From the NCBI RefSeq assembly GCF_022605725.1, contig NC_065551.1, positions 19,468,001-19,532,000 of the forward strand: a stretch of DNA of 64,000 nucleotides, written 5' to 3'. Made by a program: the position numbers and the translations under genes. The DNA comes from Anthonomus grandis grandis. Its lineage: Eukaryota > Arthropoda > Insecta > Coleoptera > Curculionidae. Below the pieces are notes generated by a model. It saw only the letters and a program-made list of their open reading frames with translations. It was not told the origin of the DNA and did not search any database. Below, in pieces: positions 37,376-49,940 of the stretch (positions are counted from its first letter, which is position 1; each line of letters opens with the position of its first letter).

Positions 37376-38582
37376 TACTGATACGATTTTTGTTTTTATT
37401 TATTAAAATTAATTTATAATTTTATTAATTTTAATGTGGAAATATCATTATACTATAAATAAAAACCCCTGCTCGATTCATAATTAAAATAATTTATTAG
37501 AACTCAAATCAAGAATAAACATTTTCTTAAAGGAATTTAATGTACTAAATTAAAAAAAAAACAGGTTTTTAGCAAGAACAAAAAACAAATCAAAGGTCAA
37601 CCTCCTCGTATCGTTGAACTCTTTTCATGGATCCTTTATAAGCGTTTTCTAATCCTTAATCATATACCAGAAATCTATAAGTTAGCTTTGAAATAATTAA
37701 CATATACTTTCTGGGTAAAAGTGTATTATGGTGAGACTCCTTGACGGCCAAGGATTTGGTCAGTCCAGGGCTCGCGAAACAGACAATTTAGCCATGCCCT
37801 TATATTGTGAAAAACTTTTACCTTAACCTATATAAAAAAAATCTTGCCTTAAAAAAAATTTTACTTAAATTTATAAAACAGCACAAGACAACAGGGAGAA
37901 AAGGACAATAATTATGCAAACATCCGATTAATAGATAAATTTTGGGTGTTTCATTGTTGATCATGCTACATTTTTATAGCAACATAGACGAACGATCATT
38001 AAAACGCTGCAGTCCTATATCGCGGAATAATAAGACATTAAATACTCCCCATATGGTGAAAGCCTAAATAAATTCTAGATGATTTTCTAAATACAATGAA
38101 ATTATACATGTATAGTTAGCATCTCTGAAACATATTTAATAATTTAATACTGAATATATTTAATGTTTTTTGTTGATTAAGATGAGGAGTAATGATATTT
38201 CTTTAGAGAATTACTAAAGGCAAATCTCATCCAATTATTTTGCATTTTTTAATAGATTTTTTTTGTTAAGTGGGAAAATGAATTGCTATAAACATCAAAC
38301 AAGTATGTTCGATAGAGAATATTTTTCTTTAGTTTAGATGTGATACATTTTTTTATTCAAATATATTTTGAAGTCTAAGATATAGGCTAACGACAATTTG
38401 TTCTTTATGTAAGGCTCAAACGATATGTCAGAATTATTATTATTATTTGGAACGCCAAATAGCTCGTCAAGGTATTCTCTAATTTTTCCTTAATGACATT
38501 TAGTCCTATGGTTGGAAGCTCTGGTGTGACGCTCAAATTACGAGACAGTTTTACCACTAACCAAAACTCTTTATTTTTACTC
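37376..38582. other. AT-rich spacer, nothing recognised
   Basis: No open frame or repeat border found. Confidence 0.4.
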
Positions 38583-38622
38583 TCGACACGTGTTTCGCTA
38601 ACGAAGTTAGCATCTTCTTTCG
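38583..38622 (-). ncRNA. degenerate hammerhead-like motif
   Basis: Minus strand: AAGAAGA where CTGAAGA is expected, then hairpin GCTAAC-TTC-GTTAGC, GAAA, and ACACGTGTC that could form stem III and the cut site. The first two core bases (C3, U4) are lost, so it should not cleave. Confidence 0.35.
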
Positions 38623-38699
38623 CTTTTTATCTCGTAATTTAATGATAATTGATTTTCAGGTGCTTAAATCAAAATTATTATCTTTTGGATAGGAAAAAA

Positions 38700-38985
38700 T
38701 ACGTTCTATATCGGAAGTTATTTTTCATTCGCTTCTCTGATGATGTTTGCTTACCGGGAAGATAAGTTGAGATTCATCGATACATAACAGCGAGAAAACA
38801 GATTCTTGAGAAATGTCCCTTTTTAATACTTTAAATGCAGATTTTTGCATTTTAGCTATAACACAGCGATAACAAAAAAAACTCTTAGATAAATCTAGCA
38901 CTTTATGAAAATACGAACGAAACTTGGCCAAAAGCAGGCCGTGATTAATAGTATCAAACGCTTTGATAAAATCGCCTATACCTGC
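38700..38985 (-). pseudogene. non-LTR reverse transcriptase remnant
   Basis: Minus strand: GDFIKAFDTINHGLL (about 38980-38935) is RT motif A with its Asp; further on, another frame with MAKFRSYFHKVLDLSK, LLCIDESQLIFPVSKHH continues. Too short to place in a clade. Confidence 0.5.
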
Positions 38986-40984
38986 CTATACTATTTTCTG
39001 TTCCTTAAAGCTCTCTAAGATCATTTTAAATGCTTACTAATGTATTTGTTAGTCCATCATTTTTCAAATATGATATCCGTCTATTAATAAATGCAAATTA
39101 CATAAATTATCAGAAAAAAATGTATTTAGAATTTCCAAATTAATATGCTGACTAATATTTTCATAAAAAAACTGGGATCCAATTATTTCGTTGTACGTCA
39201 TTGCACACGAAACGTTTACTTTGTTGAAGTACTGTAAGAACTTCCAAAATGGGAATCTCAGATGACCAATAAATAACGCATGTTTTGATGAAAAACTACA
39301 CCAAAGTTTAAGCATTAAAAATTACTTGCGCTTACACTGTGGCATAAAAGTAAAACAAAAAAAAAATTTCAATTTTTCTTTATTTCAGACTCATATATTA
39401 TGGACAATAGTAATAAAATCTTTAGTATGATCAGAGTGTATTTTTAACAAAAGAATTATAAAAAAAATTGATTTAATTCAATAACAATAACGTTTATAAA
39501 TAAACGTCTGCGAAAATTGCCCAAGTCTAATCAATTTTTTTATTCCTTACATTAAATTTTTAACATATTGTTGATAATGTTATTACTACATACTATATAG
39601 ATAGTTGTAACAATTTGCATGCATGCGACGCAAGTAATCTTTTATTGTTCTGGAATTATAAAAATAGAAATTTATTGCAGTACTCAGATATTAAGATGGG
39701 TTACGCGTATATAGGAAGAATTCCATCTATATCTACGGCATTTCAAGATATAGAATATTTATTTTGTTATTTTGTATAATGGATTAATAACGATAATAAA
39801 ACTAATTTATTAAGTACCAATAACTAGGACATGGGGGGGAAGGTAAAATCAGCGTTGGAGTAGATTTGTATATCTTCGTTCTCTAAGGTTGTTCCAAATT
39901 TTACAGTTGCGAATTTAGTTTTTCCTTAGATTGTGACCACATCATTTATATAATAACGCTATTATTTTAACTATAAAAATTAGTACAATATTTATTAGAT
40001 TTCATAAATGATTTTTTTATCAGATTTATTCAGAAACTCATATTGAAAACCAGCAGATAAAGGATGTATCAACTAGTATAAACGGGCCTATTTTCATACA
40101 AAAATATTAAATTAGGTCATATTTAATTAATTTAATTATCTTAAGATTATGTAAATATTTTATTGCAAAAAAATCTTACCATATACTTTCACCACCGCAA
40201 GAACCACTAAAATCTTATAAAAACTTTGCAGGACGAACATGGCTTAAAAAAAAAGTTTGGAACGAAAATTAAAGAACTTGGGATTGTTATTAAATGACCG
40301 TCTTAAGGCTAATTGAAGAGATAACTTTGATGGTATAACGTATATTTAACATCAGTACAAAACTCAAGGCTGTCCGGTGGTACCCATCGGTGTACCTTGA
40401 TATATCGACACCGCGAGCGCGAATGATTTTATACGAATAATTTTAGGTAAAATATAAACATTGGGGTTTTGATGACTTCATTAATTTAGACGGCGATGGG
40501 ATAATATAGCTAAATAAACTGTTACTAATTATTTCTATTTTTCAAAATATACGCGCAAAAGTTTTTAATTTACATAATGATAAAGAAAAATGTATATATG
40601 CTTTGGTGTCAAATAATATAATTTTTTCTGCTAGTTTTTAAGATAATATAATAAAAATAAGATGATTTGGTGTAAAGTTGTTTTATGTGATGACAGTATG
40701 TGGACGATATATACTAGAAATTATATGACGACGTAAGCCCCCCTACTTAATCAATTTCAAATAAAAATAAATGTAATTACTTAAGACAGGTTTTTGACAG
40801 CTACAGTTTAAATGGTAATTAAGATAATTACGACAGTAATTCTTAGAATACACTTTTATTTGTAAGTTGATGTTTGCATCATCCTAAATTTTCGAAATAA
40901 TTCGATTAGAAACTCATTAATTGATTAGTTTTAATTAAGAAAACAACTAAAATTCTTACAAAAAAACGTTAGTACTATATAATT
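38986..40984. other. AT-rich spacer, nothing recognised
   Basis: An 83-codon minus-strand frame (39315-39064) has no motif. No repeat structure found. Confidence 0.4.
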
Positions 40985-41760
40985 AACAATTTCAGACTTA
41001 ACAAAGGTACTGGAAGCATTTTTAATACCGTGTTTTGCCACCTCTATCGTAAATACGCCTGTTCATCCTGTCTATGAGATTGCTGTTGAAAAATATTGCG
41101 CCATTCTTCCCTAGCAGCATTAACAAGCTTTAGTATAGTCTATTTATAGTCTTGCATAGAAGTGGGTACCTGCGTGCTGCAACTTCCTTAGAAAGCAAGG
41201 CCCAAGCGTGTAGCTAGTGCGTATTAGTCTAAACGATTGATGCCTTCCGATTCCAGATACTCATGAGCATCTCAGGCATTAACATCCATAAAAACGAAAG
41301 CCTCACCAACAGGTCCTCGTTATAGTCTGACGTAAGGATTTAGAATCTCCCTCATATATCTGTCCCTAGTGATCGTGCCTTGAGTATAAATTAATACTGT
41401 TCCACCCTTAGATATGACACTAGCCCAGAATATAGCACTTCCTGCAAAGGATGATGTGTAGAAGGGAGTGTGAAAAAGGAAGCTGGACAGCTCTTATTGG
41501 CTCTCCATATACGTATCCGATAACTATTATGCAGTTGTTTCGTCACACATCTTGTTTCGTCAGACAAAAGCACAGTCGATAAACTTTCTGCTCAGGTTGT
41601 ATTTAATAGTCAGAATACTCCTTATAGTCAACGACCCCTTAAATCTGTTGCCAGTATTCGCCTACGCAATGTAGAGATCAATACTTGAACTCCCAAAGCA
41701 TCGCGCATGTCTTTGAAGTGCTGGTATTACCATAGTTGAGTTTCTTCGGATGGCTAAGTA
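40985..41760 (-). pseudogene. Tc1-like transposase remnant
   Basis: Minus strand: LLSDETRCVTKQLHNSY (about 41573-41520) carries the first catalytic Asp in the usual F(S/T)DE context. The end of the gene reads LIDRMNRRIYDRGGKTRY (about 41080-41020), as in Tc1-type proteins. The middle is scrambled by stops and frameshifts and no SPDLNPIE block remains. Confidence 0.55.
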
Positions 41761-42033
41761 AAAATAACGGCTTTGTTGTTGATTAGTTACACTCTTCAAC
41801 ACCATCTTTCTGTCTATCATGAAGAGAATTATTCTAGAGATAACAAAACCAAGCGCGTGATCAATTTGCTAAACCCCACTGTGACTTCAAGTAAAGCTAC
41901 TATTCTTTCACGGTCAACCCAACTTATGACTTGTCGAGGCATCTTTTCACGTAAACTCGTAAAATGTAACTGTCTTTAATAATCGAGAGAAAATGAAAAC
42001 ACTAAGTCTCGGTCTCAAAATATTTTTATGTCC

Positions 42034-42079
42034 CGAAGGTTACATGTTTCGCTTAAAATAAAGCATCATCAGACCTTAT
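42034..42079 (-). ncRNA. hammerhead ribozyme motif, intact core
   Basis: Read on the minus strand: AAGGT, CTGATGA, hairpin GCTT-loop-AAGC, GAAA, CATGTA, ACCTT. Stem I pairs AAGGT with ACCTT; stem II pairs GCTT with AAGC; stem III is a short ACA/TGT pairing with the cut expected after the A of GTA. All core positions (CUGANGA, GAAA, UH) are present. Very short stem III is known for the type I hammerheads of Penelope-like elements. No coding part was recognised next to it. Confidence 0.6.
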
Positions 42080-43957
42080 AAACTAGTAGTATCTCTCACG
42101 ACATGACCTGCTTTGTGCTTCATATATAGTATTTTTAATTTGTCTCTACTTACGTTAGTCTCTTTGAGATAATAGACGAGTTCTTTTAATTTAATAATCG
42201 AACTTAAAATAGAACAACACAAAATTGTTAACCTTTTTATCGAGCAACAAATATATGAAACAACCCCAACTCGCTAGCAGCCACGAATCTTTGAGAGTGG
42301 CCTTCTTTAAGTGCGGATCCTAAAGAATTTCATTGTATAAAATCAAGGTAATGTAAGACTTTTTAATCTAGGTGTATGTTAAATGATACAGTTTATTATT
42401 GTTATATATTTATGACTATAAACAGGGTGTTTATTTAATATTGCAATAAAATTCATCGTGTTCTTTGGACGACCTTAAGCAAAAAAATTTCTATGATTAT
42501 ATGTCCTAAACCTCTAAGATTTTACACTACAAGGAGGTAAAGCTGAAAGAAAAAAACTTACTTTTTTCGATAAATTTGATACATGTATTTAACTGTTTTA
42601 CCGGAAAAAACTTTTTAAAAAAATTATGAAAATAGAGTTATAAAAGTAATACTTGATTCAGATAATCAGATGTAGGCATTACGGCTGTTCACAATAATGG
42701 TTTTTATGTTTATGCGAAAACCGTGCATCGGGCGACAAATTACCTAAAGACCAGATATGCCTTAAAAGAAATAAAGAATTCAAAAATATTTTTCATTACG
42801 AGAAAAACTAGTAGCGTATCCTTTTCTTTTAAATTAAGTTCAAATCACGCACGAACGCCAATGGCGAATAAATAAATTTAAATAGTGTATAGGAAATATG
42901 CGATGGATGCATAGAAACTGCGTACCAATTTTCAGAAAAAAATCAGGGGTATCTAATTTATTGAAAAAGGTAAGTTTTTCCTTTCAACTTTACCATCTTG
43001 TACACCAGCTGCGCTCACTTGCGCCATAGGAAATGCGCATCATTTAGTTCGCTCACAAAAACAAAATAGCATACTTACAAAATGTCATAGAAGTCTTTTA
43101 GATACAGTGCCACAGATTTTTAATATATGACAAAATGAACTAAAAATTGCTCCTTATAAAAAAATAAAAAATAAATTCAACAATTGGCTGATCGTTAATA
43201 ATATTGTATTTAATATAAACATATTTATTAATAGTATTATAGTATAACTATTGTATTATAATTATCAATGTGATACATTTTGTAAAAAAAAAATAGGTTA
43301 TTAAAATTTGTTACATTGTAAAAAATAGATATAAACAGATATAGATATATAAAATATAGATATAAAGTAATTAGATACCCTTATGCTGACACAGAGCTAT
43401 GCTCCATTATGTATAATATATATTTGGTTGAAGATGTATTATTTTAATGGATAAAGAATGAATAAATAAATAAAGAATAAGAACAACATAATCTTGGGAA
43501 AGCGTTTTTGTATAATACTGGGTTACATGAGTGCGACAGAGAAATGAACGTGCGATAGAGACAGAGAGTGCAACAAAGTGAGTAATGGAGAAACGTTCCT
43601 GTGCCCCAATTTTCGTCTCGCTGTATACAGAGCTCAGCATAAGCGTTGAACGTCCAGAAATTTTAGAATTCATGAGCATAACCTAGAAAAAATTGTACAT
43701 AATTATTTATTATCCGGTAAATATGAATCCACATATCATAAAACAAATAGGGAGACCCTATCACCCTTTTATTGGGTGATTCTTTGATAATTTTTTGATT
43801 GCGCGTCCGCACCGCATTAATAAGTAGAACCTGAGCTTTATAAAATAACAGATTTTTGATAGTGATGGTTGACCGTCTCCTAACATAAACTACAAAATAT
43901 TATTTCGCTGCACATACTTAGAAGTAAAGAATAAGCTTTTAAATATTTTTAATATTT
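42080..43957. other. AT-rich spacer with one possible mariner end
   Basis: ACAGGGTGTTTATTTAA at about 42424 resembles a mariner-type terminus, but no matching inverse end or transposase was found. The rest is unassigned. Confidence 0.35.
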
Positions 43958-44010
43958 GCAAATTGTCAAGTATTACAATTTGTTGCAAATTGTAATACTT
44001 GACAATTTGC
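43958..44010. repeat. 25-bp perfect inverted repeat with 3-bp spacer
   Basis: Arms 43958-43982 and 43986-44010 are exact reverse complements (the arm starts GCAAATTGTCAAGTATTACA), spacer TTG. It could form a hairpin or be the junction of a small inverted duplication. Confidence 0.9.
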
Positions 44011-44559
44011 TTATCAAACTATTTTAATAGACGCTACTTCTTGGCAATGCTTAAATAACTGAATCCATAAAAAGTGATGTTTATTGTATAAAACAATTTA
44101 ATATTATATTAAAAATTTTACTGGCCCAATTATATAACCACGTTAAAATATATTTATTCCGTTACACATCGGTTTTCTCCTGCATATACCAACACGTGAA
44201 ACTTGAGCATAAGAATATGACCAATATGACAGATTTTTTCTTATGACAGTTGACAGTTCAGTTAAGTATTAATCTACATTTAGTTTATGGCGAATATACA
44301 TAACTCGTTAATTCGCCCAAATTCTTTGGATCGAAAATCTGTGACGGATGACAAGGGACGGTCGGTAGACAGCAGTTCTCCCGCTCATTCCGAACGCGAT
44401 GATTATTCGTGTTGTTGTGTAATTTAAGATAGTTTTTAAGTGCGATTTAGTCATTTAAGGATAATAAATTAAGTTCTTAAACAAGTGTGCCTTATTTGCT
44501 GCTACAGCCACGAGTTAATAGCATAACTCCGAAAAGAATTGTACATATTATATATTAAT

Positions 44560-45155
44560 AGTTGCATAGAAGTCCATATTTTGTAGGAGAATGCGTATAT
44601 AAAGATTACAAATAGGGGAAGTCTTTATCTTCAAGAAAAATGCATGTAGGTCACTTAGGTAAATGTATTATGCATTTCGGCTGTGTAAACAGCCAACATC
44701 AGTAACTTAAATAAAATACAGGTAATTCAGGACAATTTTAAAAAAGAGCTTATTCGCTATAATAATATAGATTTAGAACTTACCAGAACATTACAAAAAA
44801 CATATACGTTCACCAAATAAAACAAAAATTACCCGTTATCTGAAAAAACAACAAATAAAAAAATTAAAATTAAAAACATAGTACAATAAGGACATCTACG
44901 ATTTACAATATAAAATTTATACTTAGGACGATATAGATTTCTACATATTAAAAGAAGGTACTATAAGAAACTATTGTATATTAGCGTTGCGTTAAAGAAT
45001 AGATTTTAAATTTTGACTAATACAAATGTTATAAGATGAAAGAGTTAAAAACAATAAGGGTAAAAGTTATTTTCTAGGGCTAATTGAATCAACAAAGCGT
45101 AAACTGTCACACTTGGTTTGCTCATTAATGCATGTGCAGTCGGGGAGTTTTTTAT
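44560..45155 (-). mobile_element. Penelope-like element, 3' end fragment
   Basis: Minus strand: coding end TCINEQTKCDSLRFVDSISP (about 45150-45090), then about 400 bp of 3' sequence almost identical to 48896-49260, then the terminal-repeat part with a degenerate hammerhead. It ends near 44565. It is a second, opposite copy of the element at 48515-49385. Confidence 0.65.
44653..44710 (-). ncRNA. hammerhead motif, one core change
   Basis: Same structure as the copy at 49267, but the core reads CTGATGT (A9 changed) and the stem I strand before it differs (AAGTTA). Probably inactive. Confidence 0.5.
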
Positions 45156-45539
45156 TCAGTAAACTTTGTTGTTGGTGATAATAAATTAGAAGTATTAATT
45201 GTAATAGACAATATTGAAAACAAATGTAATAGAGAAATAATTAACTATTGAAATACGCTAGCCCTTAACAATCTTTATATTAAAAATAAAAGAAATATTT
45301 TACAAGTCACACGAATTACGCAAAATACTAATAAAACACATACAAGACCATGTAATAAGTGATCTTAAATGTAAGGAAAAATGTACAGTTATAGTGGAAC
45401 TGAATAATCTGATCCTGAAGATTAATTTATTGTGGATGAAGATTATTGGAAAAACATATAAACGGGACAGATATTAACTCATCACAACAGCTCATTAACA
45501 TAATACATTTTAGTAAATAATAAAATTTAGGTAACAGGG

Positions 45540-46850
45540 GATATTTCAAATGTAATTAAAGAACGAGATCGACTATATAAGGATATGCGTAAAAATTGTA
45601 ACCACCTGAATATAGAAAATCAATTTCGAAAACTAAAAAATAGAATTACTAACAAAATTAAAAAACCTAAATTTTTAGAAAAAGATGGGATGACGCAGGT
45701 TCCGATACACAAAACAGCGGTCAGTGATAAATAATTTATTAAACAGAAAGAAAACCTAAATAGAAATAAGGAGATAAATGTAAACAAAAATATTATCTCG
45801 CATTCCCACGAAATTGCAAAACATGCTACAGTAATATTCGTAACACTTTCAATTTTAATGGAATATTGGTTGTGCAAATAGCTTAATATTTAGAAGTAGT
45901 TAACAGTAAGGAAATAATAGATATAGTAAATAGTTTAAAACGCACTTTTGCTCCTGAAGATATTTATATTTGCATTTTGAGTCTTAGTTTCATATAATTC
46001 TTACCAAAGTGCTTAGCAATATTTTTACTTCTTGAGTTTCTCCTGATAAGTTAACATTCACTAAAATTATGACTCTCCTTAAGTAAAATTTTTAACACTT
46101 CAAAGGTATTACCTTTTCAAAAGTAATAGAACGGGTCTCACAAAAGCGAATGCTTATGAATAAATATGTGCACATAAATAAATTTCAGTAAGGGTTATTA
46201 AAAAATAATAACCCGCCTAAGTGCTATGATAGATTTTCTTAACGAACCAAGTAATCAATTAGAAATTTAAAAAAATGGTAGTGGCTGTCTTCATTGACTC
46301 AAAAAAAAAACATATGACTTCATTATATGGGATTTAGGGAGATTTTTTTATAATATTCTAAAATCTTCTTTATATAATAGACAGACAACCAGCTGTGACT
46401 ATTAATCCGTTAACTAGTAGCATTCAGGTGAGCGAGTGTGGAGGTCCACATGATTAAGTTCTTATGCCACTATTGTATTCACTTTATGTGCTCAGTCGTA
46501 ACAGTGGTTTGACTGGCTGTTATTTTGCATTTGCAGAAGACACAGTTTTAGTGTATATTGATAGTGAGCTTGAAAGCTTGGAGCGTGGTGTTTATTCAAA
46601 TGGTTACTATGGAATGTTAATAAAATTATTATTTTAAAAATACATTTCTTATTTTTCAAACAAAAAAAATTCTGGAGATCCATTCATGAAAATAAATAAT
46701 ATTTTAATTGAAAAAGTAATACACACTAAATATTTGGAGGTTACTACAGATGAAAACTTGAATTGGAAGAAACAGATGACGCATGTAACTAATAAAATTA
46801 TTCAATGCTAGGCGCTATATATAGAGTTCAAGACTTTAACATTTAAGAGC
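45540..46850 (+). pseudogene. non-LTR retrotransposon RT remnant
   Basis: Plus-strand order: ERDRLYKDMRKNCNHLN with RKLKNRITNKIKK (pre-RT linker, about 45565-45660); SKVIERVSQKRMLMNKYVH (RT finger, about 46120-46175); VVAVFIDSKK (motif A, about 46276); FAEDTVLVYIDSELESLE (motif C region with ED in place of DD, about 46530-46580); and EVTTDENLNWKKQMTHV (about 46737-46790). This order is that of jockey-type RTs. Several stops and lost first Asp of motif C make it inactive. Confidence 0.65.
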
Positions 46851-47539
46851 AAGATGTAGGTTTACACTTCCTTTTTCCTGTAACATTTCAGACACCTTCT
46901 TCTTTTCTGGGATTCATATAGTCAGGTAGATTTTAATAAAATTCAGATATTTGAATGGGTAAATGTAGGCTTGAAGTGATAAATAAAATCCGAAAATCTA
47001 ATATAAGAGTCGTCTTTTCTGAAAATATTCATAACATTATACTAGGACTCAACATGACTGACTAATAAATAATATTATTAGGACATATACGTCGTACATT
47101 ACGTATACGTAATCCTGCTCAATGCTGCTCACTGCTGCGAAGTCTTATGCTTTTGCATGAGATCTCATGCTTTTAATGCAAATCTTATGTTATCATGTTT
47201 TACCTTCTAAATCTCATGCATTTTGAAATTTACATATAGAATAATTTTCCCTTCGTAATAATTACTTCGGGTAATTGACTCCAAGCAAGTCCACAAAACA
47301 AGAGAAAACTGCGTATTGTATACAGGAATCTGTATTGAACTTAAATCAAAGGTCCCTACTTAAAAAATGCTTGTCTATGCTGACATATATTATATAAAAG
47401 TTGAACTATTGGAAGACATCTTGTCTGTGATTCCCGTGATTTCCCACACAAATCGCTTAACCTTTTATTAGAAAGTTCTTTTTATTTTATGATTAAATTA
47501 GACGTTATTCAAATGGAACTTGTAGACGTTATTAAATGG

Positions 47540-48240
47540 AACGAGTAGTGATAGTGCAACAGATAGAGATGTTCCTGGTCCTACGCAAGTGGAAAATATT
47601 CTTTTAGATGCATTTTATGCAAGTGTGATATAGTTATAAGTTCTTAAAAACTACATCTTTCTAAACACTCTGAAAAAGCACACAAAAAATATATCAGTCT
47701 TCTAGCAGTTCCAGCAAAATAACAGAACCGCAGGTTTTTTAGCAGACCACAATATTTCCATTAACTTAACAGATCCTTGCTAACTTGCATAACTTAAATG
47801 CTGTGTGCAAGCACTCAGGAGTTAAAAAAAAATTAAAGGCAAAAGAACCGAAATTACTAGAGTAATAAAAAAAGTTACAGGAGCAACACAAGAAAGCAAT
47901 TTAATTCATATATAAAATAATTAAGAAATAATAAGAAATATGAAAAAGAACAAGTTTTGCATTATTGTCGATGAATCCACATTTAGTTTTGAGAATGTGT
48001 GTTTGACCTTTTACAAAAGATATTTTTTTAGTCTAAATACCTGTTCCTGTTAAAACTATTGGAACTGCCCTGTATGAAATAATAAGCTTTTTCATGAAAC
48101 ACGAAATGCCATATAAAACAAATATTATTGGCTGCGTCGGATGGGGCTAGTAATATAGTTGGTATAAGAAATTCATTGGTTAGTAGGTTACAAGAAAATA
48201 TACTAAATATATTTATGATTAAATAAAACAGATAAATAAA
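47540..48240 (+). pseudogene. hAT-like (DUF4371 type) transposase-derived remnant
   Basis: Plus-strand blocks: HLSKHSEKAHKKYISLLAV (zinc-finger end with paired His), AGFLADHNISINLTD, ALRS-type stretch, and KKNKFCIIVDESTF (about 47945-47985), the first catalytic Asp context of this family. Later, GLV-type pieces are broken by stops. The family call rests on block order. Confidence 0.5.
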
Positions 48241-48604
48241 TTTATTTATAATTTGTGTCCATTTATTATCGTCTAAAAAATTACTAGATGTTTGTTCTGT
48301 TTCATAATTAGAGCCTTGAAAAAGACGTAAATAAACGTCAAAACGTCAGAACCTTTTTAAAAAAGGAAGTTTTGGATTTCTTGGTCCTAAACCTGCAAAC
48401 TCCATTATATTCAAAATTAATATTTTGTAAAAGTACAGTAGTGTAGGCATTAGAGCCTAAAGCAGACATCTATTAATCTATTGCTTATCCAGTTAATCAA
48501 CACATTTTTATGAGTTGAATAGAAGTCCTTATTTTGTAGGAATGCGTATATAAAGATTACAAATAGGGGAAGTCGTTATCTCCAAGAAAAATGCATGTAG
48601 GACA

Positions 48605-48660
48605 CTTAGGTAAATGTATTATGCATTTCGGCTGTGTAAACAGCCATCATCAGATACTAA
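48605..48660 (-). ncRNA. hammerhead ribozyme motif, intact core (left arm)
   Basis: Minus strand: TTAGTAT, CTGATGA, hairpin TGGCTG-TTTACA-CAGCC, GAAA, TGCATAATACATT, TACCTAA. Stem II has five GC-rich pairs; stem III can pair ATG with CAT over a 7-nt loop; stem I pairs TTAGTA with TACCTAA with one bulged C. Expected cut lies after the T following CAT. Confidence 0.65.
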
Positions 48661-48721
48661 AATAAAATAAAATACAGGTAATTCAAGACAATTTTAAAAA
48701 AAAGCTTATTCGCTGAATTAA

Positions 48722-48895
48722 TGCAGAACCTATAACACTGAGGTTCTGCATGTTTGTGAGAAAGGGTTACAATTGGACTTGTTGGAAGCATTTGAAATAA
48801 ATACGGCCATAAACTCCGCAGACTGCACATGCATTAATGAGCAAACCAAGTTTGACAGTTTACGCTTTTTTGATTCAATTAGCCCTAGAAAATAA
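48722..48895 (+). pseudogene. C-terminal end of Penelope-like protein
   Basis: Open frame containing CEKGLQLDLLEAFEINTAIN and CINEQTKFDSLRFFDSISP, ending at TAA 48893. These match the typical end after the GIY-YIG endonuclease of Penelope-like proteins (a KxxxLxxLExFEI block and a LNEQ block). The upstream RT and nuclease core are missing. Confidence 0.6.
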
Positions 48896-49266
48896 CTTTT
48901 ACCTTTATTGTTTCTAACTCTTTCATCTTATCTTATAATATTTGTATTAGTAAAAATTTAAAATATTTTCTTTAACGCAACGCTAATATACAATAGTTCC
49001 TTATAGTACCTTCTTTTAATATGTAGAAATCTGTATCGTCCTTAGTATAAATTTTATATTTTAAATCGTAGATGTCCTTATTGTACTATGTTTTTAATTT
49101 TAATTCTTTTATTTATTGTTGTTTTTTCCCGATAACGGGTAATTTTTTGGTTTATTTGTGAACGTATATGTTTTTTGTAATGTTCTGGTAAGTTCTAAAT
49201 CTATATTGTTATAGCGAATAAGCTCTTTTTTAAAATTGTCCTGAATTACCTGTATTTTATTTTATT

Positions 49267-49321
49267 TTAGTATCTGATGATGGCTGTTTACACAGCCGAA
49301 ATGCATAATACATTTACCTAA
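49267..49321 (+). ncRNA. hammerhead ribozyme motif, intact core (right arm)
   Basis: Plus strand copy of the structure at 48605-48660: TTAGTAT, CTGATGA at 49274-49280, hairpin to 49297, GAAA at 49298-49301, then the stem III and stem I strands to 49321. It lies downstream of, and in the same sense as, the Penelope-like coding end, where such ribozymes would process element RNA. Confidence 0.7.
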
Positions 49322-49940
49322 GTGTCCTACATTCATTTTTCTTGGAGATAACGACTTCCTCTATTTGTAATCTTTACATTTTTATGAACACATTTCATGT
49401 TTTTAATTTTCCTGACCTGGCAACACTGATTTAGCTTATCAAGCAGCAGCAGCATATAATAGAATAGGTAGATATTAGTTTTCGTTGCTTGTGTAATTTG
49501 TAAATCTCTAAATGTATTTATTTAAATTGTGCGATGTAAATATTTCTTTTACTTTATATATTATAATACGTTTTAATTTGGCTAAGATTACATACTGTGA
49601 ATTATATATATCGTTGGTACCAGCGAATTTGCACTCTTTTAAGGATTATAACTATTATAAATAAAACGTTATCTATAGATATATTATTGTTATTTCCCTA
49701 TTAGTTTGTTGGGTCGTCCTTTGATAATTGTTCGTTTGCGCATCCTTACAATTAGTGGAATCCGAGCCTAACAATAAAAAACAGATTTTTGACAATGACA
49801 GTTTATAGTTCATTTTGCAACATAACCTACAAAACATTCAAACAAAATATTACTTCTTATAACACATTTATTAAAATTTTTTTAAATAGTTAAACTAAAT
49901 CCTGTATTTGCACAAGTGTTTTCTCGTTTTTATTGTTACA

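Larger units (their letters stand above)
48515..49385 (+). mobile_element. Penelope-like element 3' end with inverted terminal arms and two hammerheads
   Basis: Inverted arms of about 165 bp (48552-48714 and 49212-49379) flank the C-terminal coding end of a Penelope-like protein and its 3' region. The right arm is in the sense of the coding frame and carries a hammerhead; the left arm is its inverse and carries the same motif on the minus strand. Penelope-like elements are known to have terminal repeats, sometimes inverted fragments, and hammerheads in them. Confidence 0.7.

Noticed and set aside
38735..38760. CTGATGATGTTTGC on plus strand
   Set aside because: No closing hairpin or GAAA at the right distance.
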